Source of the DNA: Panopea generosa
Taxonomy: Eukaryota > Mollusca > Bivalvia > Adapedonta > Hiatellidae
Direction: 5' to 3'
DNA length: 64,000 bases
Assembly (NCBI GenBank): GCA_029582155.1
Contig: CM055897.1
Coordinates: 88,903,836-88,967,835, forward strand
The position numbers and the translations under genes are program-made. The notes under the pieces were generated by a model that was given only the letters and a program-made list of their open reading frames with translations, was not told the DNA's origin and searched no databases. The number at the start of each line of letters is the position of its first letter. Positions within the stretch are counted from its first letter, which is position 1. Shown here one piece after another: positions 1-10,485 of the stretch.

Positions 1-483
1 TTTCTGTCAGAAAAAAGTTGAAAATATCTAATGATCGTACTTTCTCTAAAACAGTAAATTGTCATTACTCTATGCGCAGATCTAATCATGTCAGCTTATA
101 TAGCAAATGTACTTGTGTAAAACAGGGAATGCATTATATTTTCAAATCATAAAGAACATGATACACATTTATATATCTATATATATATATATATATTTAG
201 CATATTTAGCTTCTTTTATCCACAGAACTAATTTGTACCATATATATGCTTGTCAGTATATAATCAACTTGAACAATTTATAGGGTTTTATCCGTATTTG
301 AATCATAACGGTACATTTATACCTATTATTGTTCAAATGATCTTTCTCCATGAACTGCTAAAGAAATGATACTCTCAAAAAGAAATAAGAAGGAAATCTT
401 TGTACTTGTGGCTGAAGAAATGTTGGTAGTGTCTACAGAGTTAAAAGAAGAACAATACAAAAGATTGTTATGTTTATTTTCAG

Positions 484-542
484 ATTGATGAAGTGTTTTC
501 TGTGCCTGGTGTAGGAAGTGTGGTTGGAGGACGCATACACAG
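484..542 (+). CDS. GTPBP2: GTPBP2 exon A (domain II start)
   Basis: The exon opens after a pyrimidine-rich acceptor ending TTTTCAG (477-483). It reads IDEVFSVPGVGSVVGGRIH and stops two bases into a serine codon (AG), which the T at 1090 completes. The donor is CACAG|GTATGT. The same donor sequence is repeated 34 and 68 bases further on. Confidence 0.88.
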
Positions 543-3500
543 GTATGTTAAGTTCCATATACTCCCACATACACAGGTATGTTAAGTTCCATATACTCCC
601 ACATACACAGGTATGTTAAGTGCCACATCTCTTGGATACTAGATCTTCCCTCACATAACAATAACAAGTATTTAAAAGTATAATACATAGTAAATACATA
701 CCAGTATTTTATACTAATTCTCAGGCAAACCCAAGTTACAGCTGTGATAATGCTGGAGAGGGAAGGTGGTGCTGGGTAGGTGGTATATTATCAGTCTTTT
801 TCCTCATACATCTTTGTTTTACTTTCAATCATAATTAAGTAGGACAGTAGTGTAATGCATAGTGTTGGGGTCCCTCATGACAGAGGTTATGGGTCCGGTC
901 ACCAGCTCCATGTGATACTTGTCAAAAATCAACACTCAGTACTGGTTCTACCCAGGAAGCAGACTCGAGGACGGTGGAACATATAAGCTGAGCTTTCTTC
1001 ATATAAAGCTAAACAAAATAAGTATTAATTATTTTTAATAGAGTTTTATTGTTATTTATTTTCACTCACATTGTATATTTATACAACAGTGGGTCTATAC
1101 GTGAGAGTGACTCTCTCATGTTGGGTCCGTTTGATGACGGTCAGTTCCAGAAAGTTGTTGTGAAGACTGTACATCGTCATAGGCTACCATGCCGACTGAT
1201 ACAGGCGGGTCAGGCATCCACTGTGGCACTCGCCAATGTGGAGAGAGAACACATCAGAAAGGTACACCTTAGATAAAGAATATTTCTCAGTTCAATCAGG
1301 TTAGGATATTATTCCTTCTATGTTTAAATTGCATAGTGATGTTGTAGTAAAATTAAACTACCATTTTTAGATCTACTGGCCAAAGGCCAGAAGTGCTTAT
1401 GCGATGGTGCGTTGTCTGTCGTCTGACGTCTGTCGTCTGTTAGCAGCACTTTCTCTGAAACCACTAGGCCAATTAAACTGAAACTTCACATGGGTGTTTC
1501 TGTTGCATAGGAGACTATACAGAAGATTTTTTTTTTTTTCGATCTGAAATTCAAGATGGCCGCCATTACTAAAAATAGTCCAAAACTTAAAAAATCTTCT
1601 TCTCATGAACGGTCCAACAGATTTTCAAAATGTTTATGTAGAAATGATAACCAACTACAGTTTTGTTAGATTTGTTCAAATGGTGTCCCTAGGGTTAAAT
1701 ATGACCCCGCCCCGAATGTTCAATTAGGGGACACATGTCATTAAAAATTTTTTTTTTTTTTTTAAAATGGAAATGATTTTGCCTATATCTTCACAGAAGC
1801 ATTGTTTGGTGAAGGGAGTTAAGATTTGTAAAAATGGCTGGGTTCCACTGTCTTAAGGGGTCAGGAGGGGCCCCAAAAGGATACAAATTGGGAATTACTA
1901 AATTTGTTTTCTTAAGAGCCGGTATGTCAGATTTGTTCATATTTTGCATAAATTATCCCTATGTGTAGGGGTTTGATTGCAGATAAGAATTTAGGGGCTA
2001 AAGTTTATAGGGGCCCTGTAAGGGGACTTAGAATTTTACATAGGGATACTATGGGAGAACAGAAAATTCTCTTTTTCTTTCATCTGTTCTGGAACAACTA
2101 GGCCAGTTAAACTGAAACTTCACATGGGTGTTTCTATTGCATAGGAGACTATACGGAAGATTTTTTTTTCGATCTGAAATTCAAGATGGCCGCTGTTACT
2201 AAAAATAGTCCAAAACTTAAAAAATCTTCTTGTTATGAACGGCCCAACAGATTTTCAAAATGTTTATGTAGTAATGATGACCAACTATAGTTCTGTTAGA
2301 ATTGTTCAAATGGTGTCCCTAGGGTTAAAAATGACCCTGCCCCGAGAGTTCAATTAGAGGACACATGTCAATATAATATATATTTTTTTTTTTTTTATTG
2401 GAAATGATTTTGCCTATATTTTCACTAAAGCATTGTTTGGTGAAGGAGGTTAAGATTTGTAAAAATGATTGGGTCCCTATGTCTTAAGGGGTCAGGAGGG
2501 GCCCCAAAAGGGTACAAATTGGGAATTAGTAAAGTTGTTTTCTTAAGAACCGGTATGTCATATTTGTACATTTTTCATATAAATTATCCCTAAGTGTAGG
2601 GGTTTGATTGCAGATAACAATTTAGGGGGCTAAAATATATAGGGGCCCTGTAATGGGACTTAGAATTTTACATAGGGATACTGTGGGAGAACAGAAAATT
2701 CTCTTCTTTTTTTTCATTTATTCTGAAACCACTAGGACAATTAAACTGAAACTTCACATGGATGTTTCTATTGCATAGTAGAATTTCAAAAAGTGCTATG
2801 GCCACTTTTAGTCAGTAGAGCGTCCTCAGGCCCTCTTGGGCCTCTTGTTTCTTTCTAAAACTCATAAATGCATGTTTATATTTCGGTAAATGCTCAAGGT
2901 CAAGTGTTTGAAAATCCAATGTATGTTCTGTGTTTCGTCCTGTCCGGACGGTATCTTCTTTAGTTGTGATTGCATTTTAAGTAACTTGGCACAAATGTTC
3001 ACTTTGACAAGACGATGTGTCATGCTACTGACTTTGGTCTTTTCATCAAAGGTCAAGGTCACAGGTCCGTCCGTCGGCTGCTCTCCAGATCTTGTCTTCT
3101 TTCGTTGTTATTGGATTTTAAAATAACTCAGCACAAATGTTTACTAGGACAAGATGATGTGTCATGCGAATGATTTGGGTCTGTTCTTCAAAGGTCAAGG
3201 TCACAGCTCCGTCCGTCCATCCACTGCTGTCCGGACAATATCTTCATTTAGTTGTGATTGGATTTTTAAATAAATTGGCAAAATGCTAACCAGCCCAAGA
3301 TGATGTGTTGTGCGAATGACTTGGGTCTGTTCGTCGAGATAGTTTTCCTTTTGTTTTGGGGTTATAACTTACATAGTTATGGATCGATTTAGAACATCAC
3401 ACCAGTGCTCACTGGAACAAGACAATGTGTCATATTACAGTCGGCTACGTATTTCAGTTTGCGGCATTTACATGTGATTTCTGTGCTCGGCGACTTTTTC

Positions 3501-6500
3501 ATTTTGCATAATTTAAATCTAATTCTCTGGAAATGCCTCTATTAAAGGGTTAACAGGGTGGCGGGAGATATGACCATGTGAGTGGCAACCTCTTGTTTTA
3601 TTTACATTGATCATTTTGCAGCAATAGTTAAAAATGCGTTATTAACTTTACATGTAGTTCTGTGTGATCATTTAATGTATAACAAGTTAATCATTTAAAG
3701 AAATTACCATTTTCTAGTTGAGAAAAACCTTAAATTGAGATCTTTAATGGAACTTGACTCTGTGGTCATTGATTGTTTTTCATATGTTAAAAGTTTGTAA
3801 ATTGGAGATTTAAGACTGTTTTTTTTACATAAATCTTTGCATCAACGATTCAAGCTTGGTAAGGTCAGCCTTAAAATATTTGTTTGCTGTGCTCCGACAC
3901 AGTATTTTTTATTTGGGTAGTAGGTAGGAGCACGGCAAACAATATATTCTTTAAGGATGGCCTAAACAGGGGATGAACTTATTTTGAGGGTATGCGTTCT
4001 TAGGTGGTAAAAATGAGAGGACTCGTCAAAAATGGCAGATTTTTGTTTGTAAAAGTTACATCACGTAAATCGGTAATTTGTTTTATACTCACTATTTGTC
4101 TTAATGCATACTTCCAAGATGTAACTAAATATATTCAATCGTTAGTTCATTCCTATTTTGCTGCTATCACCATAAAAGACGCAATTCGAGAAAACTTAGA
4201 ATGGCGTCTTCTTTTGTTTGTTTTTTTCTATGATATCATGCTGTGTTTTCATGAATTTTAATTGTCACTGTTTTCACCACCAATTATTTCCAAATTACAC
4301 TTGATTTGTCCGTTTAAGACCTCCTCCTTTGAAATTCAAATGTGTACGACTACATATGAGGGTTTTCGCCAGCTGTTATCCATAAATGAATGGATGCGTT
4401 CCCAGTAAGGAAAATACAAATATACATATTGTCAGTTACATGTGTACGTTAAAAAGCAAGAATGTGTATTTGTGAAACTATAACAGTTAAAGTGCTTCAG
4501 TGAATAAAAAATCAGCAAAGTGTCTCCTTTATTATGATTTTTCTTTTCCCATTAAAATGCCTTACAGAAAAAAAAGAAAGCGATTTCCTAAAATTAGCGG
4601 TCACAACCGTAGAAGTGGAAATTTATTTCACCCTCATCTAGTGCAATGTCACTCAGAACATCAAAAAGAAAATTTGATTCTTCGTTATCATCTATAAAGA
4701 AAAGACAAAGGCATAAATAATTTTTTGCACATTTTCTTCAAGATACTAGTAGCACATTCTTAACTGGAGTAAACATTGCCAAAAAATAATGAAAACTCCA
4801 ATAAATTCACCTTTTAACTTAAACGATGTTGTGTGATTGATCCATCAAATTGAGTGCCATAGTCTAGTTGTAAGGGTGCTGGGTAATTTCGTTTTAAAAC
4901 AAAATAGTAATAATAACAAAATAAGTTAAACATTTTTTAAGTTTGATGACGTTTTATTTAATGAACGGCATTACTGTACAGGGCAAAATGAAACATTTAT
5001 GTTACCTGCATCGGCGTTAGAACAGTAAGACTGTCTTCACAAAGTCACAATTTTTACTCAACTGAGCGCCCCTGGTTTTAGATAAAGTCACATTTCTGGG
5101 CTTTCTTACTGGCAAGCCCGTGTGGTTCCAGCTAAGAATAGAATCATTGCCGATCTCTGCAGAAGGATAGGATTGCTCCGAATGGGTGTCATGTTCATTT
5201 TATCACTTTTTGTCATGTTCACTATTGTGGTTTAATTATTAACTCCTGTGTGGTTCCAGGGAGTCATGTGAGTGATGGCAAGAATAGGATCTTTGTGGCT
5301 CATGCATGTTGTGTTTCTATGACAACAGGGTATGGTGTTAGTTAGTGAGGAGCTAGCTGGAGGGTGTATGGAGTTTGAAGCAGATGTGTATGTCCTATAC
5401 CACGACACCCAGATCAGCAAGGGGTTCTGTACCACCATACATATAGGCAACGTGGTACAGACAGTGACAGTTGTGAAAATCAAAGACAAGGTGAGTCTGT
5501 CTACATTTTGTCTGGTGCAAATTAGAGCAAAGCTATTTCATTCCATTTTGGAAATAGGACTCAAGAGTGGTACATAAAAGATTTGAGCTTTCATTGCGAT
5601 CGGGACAAAATAAATTAATTTAAACTAAACTAAAACTGTCATCATTTGAAACCATTATTACACAAAATGTCATAAAAAAACTTGAGACAACACTCGGACA
5701 TTTGTAATTGGGAGAACTTGAACAAAAGATTGATTAACTGTTGTCAGCTGAGTTCAACTTGGTCTGAGTTCAATTTGGCAAAATATGCACAACAGCATCT
5801 TAGTGTGTCCATTTTCTGGGCATGTGATTAAAATAAGTTCTAAAATAAGATTGATCTATGACCTATTTCAAACTTAGTCAGAAATAGCTGAGCCTTTTTC
5901 TGATTGGTCTTGTCTGTATTATTTTAACCTGCATTATGTAATGCTTTATAAACAAATGGGACATATCAATCTTTATAGAACACTTGCATCAATAAACATG
6001 GTATGATATAATATATTTGGTATTTCTTTTAAAAAAGTGAAGAAGAAAGAAAAACGACAATGTTTATAAAATTTTGATCTGCTCTATTAAATCCATAGAC
6101 ACTACCTGATAAAAAGTTTTAATTTTACTGTAATATATTGTTTATAAAATATTATGAATGGGTATTAATTGTTCGTATTGATGCCTTATACTTGCATGAC
6201 TTAATTATATCTTTAATAGAATTATGATTTATGAATCATTTGGCACTTGATCTTAAATTAGTTAACTTGAGTTAAATTATCTGGAAGTTGGAAGTGTATT
6301 GTGATCAGATGTATAAAGCTGGTGCATCACCACATAGAATGAATCCAGGATGATTTCTATAAGCCAAGTTGGTTTTATTGGTACCAATGTAAAATAATGT
6401 TAATGTCATTGTTTTATTCATCTTCATATGTTGCCAAGTACAGCTATTACAACAACTTGTAAAACATATATAGAGATTTATCATTAACTAATTTATTTTG

Positions 6501-6665
6501 TAGAACTCGATCAAAACCAACCAGAAAGCGCAGGTAGTTTTCAAATTTGTAAAGCAGCCAGAGTACATCCGTGTTGGTAGTCATCTCTTATTCAGACAGG
6601 GCACGACAAAGGGGGTCGGGGAGGTAATAAAGATGTACCCTTACACAGAACACCCAGTAAGATAG
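484..6665 (+). CDS. GTPBP2: GTP-binding protein 2 (GTPBP2-like), C-terminal part, four exons
   Basis: Exons 484-542, 1090-1261, 5329-5490 and 6504-6665 join in one open frame across three GT-AG introns and encode the last 184 residues, ending in TAG. The product matches, from memory, the C-terminal half of animal GTPBP2/GTPBP1, trGTPases related to EF-Tu/HBS1 that act in ribosome rescue. Visible blocks are VPGVGSVVGG and LGPFDDG (domain II), then GMVLVSEE, FEADVYVLYH, HIGNVVQT, FKFVKQPEYI and LLFRQGTTKGVGEV (domain III). VGG and the TKG(V/I)G block favour GTPBP2 over GTPBP1, which usually has VSG and TKAVG. The G domain with P-loop and switches must lie upstream of position 1, so catalytic residues cannot be judged. 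Vertebrate GTPBP2 is about 600 residues, so roughly the last third is here. The ending is short, as in vertebrate GTPBP2. Confidence 0.9.
533..634 (+). repeat. 34-bp tandem triplication spanning the exon A splice donor
   Basis: A 34-bp unit beginning CATACACAGGTATGTTAAG is repeated so that GTATGT donors stand at 543, 577 and 611. The third copy decays after TTAAGT. The first copy overlaps the last codons of GTPBP2 exon A. Confidence 0.9.
840..1025 (+). repeat. tRNA-derived SINE (family shared with 34545-34690)
   Basis: Within GTPBP2 intron A there is a B-box-like stretch (GAGGTTATGGGTCCGGTC), then ATCAACACTCAGTACTGGTTC, a GCAGACTCGA motif and an A-rich tail (AAGCTAAACAAAATAAG). The same ordered motifs recur at 34545-34690 (AATTAATATTCGTTACTAG, GCAGACTAGAAACG, AAGCCAAAATAAAT), which makes a dispersed element more likely than chance. 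Confidence 0.6.
1090..1261 (+). CDS. GTPBP2: GTPBP2 exon B (domain II)
   Basis: The acceptor is ACAACAG (1083-1089) and the donor is AAG|GTACAC at 1262. After the split serine it encodes 57 residues, including LGPFDDGQFQKVVVKTVHR and IQAGQASTVAL, the typical domain-II strand pattern of this family. It ends in phase 0. Confidence 0.9.
1370..2850. repeat. Interspersed repeat with internal ~636-bp direct duplication
   Basis: The stretch from GAAACCACTAGGCCAATT (1456) recurs at about 2092 and again, truncated, at about 2725. Spacings are about 636 and 633 bases. Between them TTCAAGATGGCCGC, GACACATGTCA, GGGGTCAGGAGGGGCCCC and TTCTTAAGA-CCGGTATGTC repeat in the same order. The right edge has AAGTGCTATGGCCACTTTT and CCTCTTGGGCCTCTTG, and the left edge has ACTGGCCAAAGGCCAGAAG. 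Repeats of this flavour are widespread in bivalve introns. The coding capacity is nil and the class (MITE-like or other non-autonomous element) is not established. Confidence 0.75.
2930..3345. repeat. ~148-bp diverged tandem repeat in GTPBP2 intron
   Basis: Three copies of a unit carrying GTCCGGAC, TCTTC-TTAGTTGTGATTGGA, GGCACAAATGTTCAC, ACAAGATGATGTGTCATGCG and TCAAAGGTCAAGGTCACAG start near 2939, 3078 and 3227. The unit resembles a repeat common in bivalve non-coding DNA. It contributes several short spurious open frames. Confidence 0.7.
3346..5328. other. Rest of GTPBP2 intron B, no gene seen
   Basis: Apart from the 3863-3962 hairpin this is AT-rich intron sequence. Short open frames at 4004-4261 and 4500-4697 have low-complexity composition and no recognisable domain or splice context. 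Confidence 0.5.
3863..3962. mobile_element. Small hairpin element (MITE-like), about 100 bp
   Basis: The left arm at 3863-3895 starts GGTCAGCCTTAAAATATTTG. It pairs with the right arm at 3927-3962, which reads on the opposite strand GGCCATCCTTAAAGAATATA. Both arms then share TTTG-TGCTCC with few mismatches and enclose a loop of about 31 bases. A long terminal inverted repeat with no coding space fits a MITE or foldback. No clear target duplication was seen. Confidence 0.6.
5329..5490 (+). CDS. GTPBP2: GTPBP2 exon C (domain III start)
   Basis: The acceptor is GACAACAG and the donor is AAG|GTGAGT. It encodes 54 residues in phase 0, beginning GMVLVSEE and containing FEADVYVLYHDTQISKGF and HIGNVVQTVTVVKI. 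This is the family's conserved opening of domain III. The preceding intron is about 4.1 kb and full of repeats. Confidence 0.92.
5491..6503. other. GTPBP2 intron C, no feature seen
   Basis: Unique-looking AT-rich DNA between exons C and D. No repeat or exon could be supported. Confidence 0.5.
6504..6665 (+). CDS. GTPBP2: GTPBP2 terminal exon
   Basis: The acceptor is ATTTATTTTGTAG. The exon encodes 53 residues ending EVIKMYPYTEHPVR and then TAG at 6663-6665. The last codons (CCA GTA AGA TAG) also read as a good donor, CCA|GTAAGA. A poly(A) signal 40 bases downstream supports this as the true end, but an alternative splice from 6656 cannot be excluded. Confidence 0.88.
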   Translation, partial: NSIKTNQKAQVVFKFVKQPEYIRVGSHLLFRQGTTKGVGEVIKMYPYTEHPVR

Positions 6666-6705
6666 GCAGCTTGTGATACAGATAAAGATAAAAATTACCA
6701 TATCA

Positions 6706-6711
6706 AATAAA
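6706..6711 (+). other. GTPBP2: Poly(A) signal of the GTPBP2 gene
   Basis: AATAAA lies 41 bases after the stop codon, close enough to suggest a very short 3' UTR. The position is seen directly. Use of the signal is inferred. Confidence 0.6.
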
Positions 6712-7490
6712 ACCTTTTGAAAAAACAATTTGTCATTATTGAAATTTAAAAAGATTTGTGTTAACATTTCAAATTCAGAATGAGGTAAATATTGGTGCAT
6801 TGTGGGTAGCTGTGTTATAAAAGAATAATGTAATATAAAGAAAAATTCCACAAATTAGATGTACATAGCATGTTCTGGTTTTCCAATTTATAAAATATAG
6901 CAATTTTTTAATATAACCATGCTACAAATATTACTAAACTCAAAGACACAAAACTGTGGTCAGCCAAATATGGTTATGTTGCTCCTGGTGTAATGGCCTA
7001 TTTGAGGCATTATGGGAAATATTTTATAATACATGTAAGTAAAAGTTTACATTTTTATAGCTAATTACTGAATTACAGTACAAACGCTTACTGTTGTATT
7101 AAGTTAATGCATCATACTATTTTATGGTATCAAAACAAACTTATACAGCTTACTGTTTCAGTATCAAAGCTTAATATTTCACAGTATCAAGGCTTAATGT
7201 TTCATAATATTAAAGCTTACTGTGTGGCAGCTTGATCAAAGCTACAATTTTGTAAAGCTTACTGTTTTACAGTATCGAAGTACCAACCATGCTCTTGGAT
7301 TCATTAAAGACTTGCAGTTTTTAAGCTTTTTTTATTTTAAATTATTGAACACTATTAAGCTTTATACTGGTAAATGATCATGAAACTTGTATTATGCAGT
7401 ATAAAGCTTGCTGTAATAATGTAAGTAATGCCTCAAGAAACTTAAGTTATAGACCTGTGGTATGCTATGTGTGCTTCTGTTTTATAATGT
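6712..7490. other. GTPBP2 3' flank, nothing recognised
   Basis: AT-rich sequence with loose recurrences of AAGCTTACTGTTT and AGTATCAAAGCTTA between about 7085 and 7275, perhaps an eroded short repeat. No gene seen. Confidence 0.4.
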
Positions 7491-7494
7491 TCTT

Positions 7495-8045
7495 GGGGTA
7501 TTATAATGTGCTCAGTGTATTACTGACTCCTAATGTGCTCGGGCTATTACTGATTCGTAATGTGCTCAGTGTATTTCTGACTCCTAATGTGCTCGGGGGA
7601 TTACTAACTCGTGATGTGCTCATTGTATTAATGACTCGTAAAGTGCTCTTGGTATTACTAATCCTAATGTGCTCGGGGTATTACTGACTAGTAATGTGCT
7701 TGGTGTATTATTTACTTGTAATGTGCTCAGTGTATTTCTGACTCCTAATGTGCTCAGGGTATTACTGACTCGTAATGTGCTCAGTGTGTTACTGACTAGT
7801 AATGTGCTCAGTGTATAACTGACTAGTAATTAGCTTAGGGTATTACTGACTAGTAATGTGCTCAGGGTATTACTGACTAGTAATGAGCTCGGGGTATTAC
7901 TGACTAATAATGTACTCAGGGTATTACCAACTTGTAATGTGCTCAGTGTATTACTGACTCGTAATGTGCTCAGGGTTTTACTGACTAGTACTGTACTCAG
8001 TGTATTACTGACTAGTAACGTGCTCGGGGCATTACTGACTTATCC
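7495..8045. repeat. 27-bp minisatellite
   Basis: About 20 copies of a 27-bp unit containing TAATGTGCTCAGTGTATTAC and TGACTCG/TAG. The period was checked at 7746 and 7773. Because 27 is a multiple of three, one frame stays open and gives a nine-residue repeat (NVLSVLLTR-like) at 7394-7687 and 7858-8052. That frame is an artefact of the period. Confidence 0.92.
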
Positions 8046-10145
8046 ACTCTGACAGTTAATTAGTATTGTTGATTGTTTCATGTTACAAGATGTAAATTCC
8101 AGTTTGTGTCTGACATGTCTTTCAAATTTTTATTGTTTTGCTGTGTAATGTGTTTTTAATAATGTATAGGAAATTATTTAATGACATTTGTATTTATGAT
8201 AAATTTTCTCCACATGTATATTAAAATATAGTATCCCTTAATTGCTGTGTTTTAATGCTATCGTAAATGATTGACACTTGAAATTAATTTATTTGAGGCG
8301 GTAGAATGGTATTTTTAAGTGTGTAATTTTCAGAGACTGGTATTGTGCCATTGCTATAGTCTGGTACCAAAGCGGTATATAGTTTTATGTTCTAAATCGG
8401 CCACCAGTTTTGTGTTCAGCAAGGCATGACTGCATCTGGCACTAAGACTGTGTACACAAGTATTTTGGTAAAGAAATTTTTTCCAGTAAAACTATAAATC
8501 TGGTACCAGTTACATCTGGTATACCACAGGCTTCTCCACAGGCCATTCAAACACAGAGGCACCCCAGCACTTGACCATCCGAAATTATATTCCCCTAGTG
8601 CTTGAATTCTTTAAAAAAATTGCAAAAGCTTACTTTTCTCTAAAGCATTATTAAACATGTATTTTCTCCTTTTAATGCCTAAAATGAAACATACTTAATA
8701 TGATGACTTGAACTGATTAATCTAAGTTTTACTAGTGAAATATATTTCGGTGAGTGCCTTACACAATGCTTGATGTGTTGAAGGTGTTTACGCGCTCTTA
8801 CCCCCGTGTTTGCATTCCTTCCAGTGGAGAACCCTGTACCAGTTACATCAGTTACCTGTCACATCTGGTACCAGTCACATCTGGTACCTTGTGGCATTTC
8901 TTGAGTTTGTTACAAGAGCTGTCACAGTGAAAGTATGTTGCAAGCATCTTATGTTTATATTACCCGAGTCTGGTACCAGTACTGTAAAATGTGTCATTGT
9001 TGAACTGTATCGAGTCTTAGTGCTGAAGTCTGATTTCAGAACAGCTTATTTTTTGGGCTTTCATTTATTGATTTCACGTCCATGTGCTAGTTCATGATTT
9101 TGTTTGTTACAGTATTCTATACGAGTTTGAAATGTTGGTGTTATTTCCACTGATATAAAAATTCATTTTTAGATTTTTTGTTAAAAAAGAAACTCAAACT
9201 ATTAAATATCTTTTATTTAATTAAGGAATAATTGGCTACTTAAAATATAGAAACAGTATTAATTGATTTTAAAAAGTGGATTTTTATAATGTTAAATTAG
9301 TACTTTGATTACATCGGATATATTTGGATATATTTGGATATTTAAAATATTTTTTATTTATTTTGAATACAAAATACTTTTCTTGATGTCTTTACATCCT
9401 TAAACATCTCTTACATGCATATACAAGTTGGTTTCCAAGGTATAGGAGAAGATTTTCTAATCTTAAGCTGCCACAAATAGACTCCATGGAGAGATACAAT
9501 AATGAATAAATTGTAATCAAGCATCTGTTAAGTCGATTGGTTAAAAATAGATAATTATAGATGCAAGTCCATAATTGATTTTATTTATTATTATTTATTA
9601 TTGCATAATAATATATGTTAACTACATATGTTCTGATGATAGATTATCAACGATAATTGATCCTTTAAAATTTGAACAAGCCATCATGGGTTTTGAGATA
9701 TACAGTTGAAAGATACTATATTTAATGTTTCAAGTTCACATTATTACACTGATTATACCATTGATAATCAATGTCTTCAGTTTATCCGATTGTCATTTGT
9801 AAATCAATCTCTGATTCCCAACACTAATGTTGAATTTATTTTTATTGTAATAAAGTTTTAAATGATATTTGTGTATATATTTTACTTGATTTAATTTCTT
9901 ATTACTTTAAAAATGAAGTACATGAAAACAATCCATACATGTTTTTTACTTTCATCAATGAGAGAAAGAGGTAAAAGCTAAATAGTTCAGAGAAATTGAT
10001 TAATTAAACTTATGTTTCGAAGAATATAAATGTTAAAAATTTGTAAGTTCATGGATTTGTTGTCTCTTTGTTGCTGTTAAGGTAATGTACAAATATCTAA
10101 ATATTGATTTTGCAGTTTTGTTATCATCTCTCGGGTTTGAGGTTC
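8046..10145. other. AT-rich intergenic DNA
   Basis: No gene is supported. TCTGGTACCAGT-like motifs recur irregularly between 8340 and 8980, most densely at 8826-8895. The 95-codon open frame at 8810-9097 overlaps these and has no recognisable domain. Confidence 0.45.
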
Positions 10146-10149
10146 ACAT

Positions 10150-10485
10150 TGGAACCTTGGGTTTTTATCGGAATCTAAGGTTTTTATCGGAACCTAGGAT
10201 TTTTATCGGAACCTAGGGTTTTTATTGGAACCTAGGATTTTTATCGGAACCTAGGGTTTTTATTGGAACCTAGGGTTTTTATCGGAACCTAGGGTTTTTA
10301 TTGGAACCTAGGGTTTTTATCGGAACCTAGGGTTTTTATTGGAACCTAGGATTTTTATCGGAACCTAGGGTTTTTATTGGAACCTAGGGTTTTTATTGGA
10401 ACCTAGGATTTTTATCGGAACCTAGGGTTTTTATTGGAACCTAGGGTTTTTATTGGAACCTAGGGTTTTTATCGGAACCGATGGG
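10150..10485. repeat. 19-bp minisatellite with CCTAGG core
   Basis: About 17 copies of a 19-bp unit (GTTTTTATCGGAACCTAGG). Copies differ mainly at one C/T site (ATCGG versus ATTGG), and for much of the array the two forms alternate. The period was checked at 10208 and 10227. Confidence 0.93.

Noticed and set aside
8810-9097. 95-codon open frame
   Set aside because: Overlaps irregular TCTGGTACCAGT repeats, has no domain, and lacks a coherent splice context.
10150-10485. Interstitial telomere repeat (CCTAGGG)
   Set aside because: The unit is 19 bp and does not contain runs of TTAGGG. Resemblance is limited to one hexamer.
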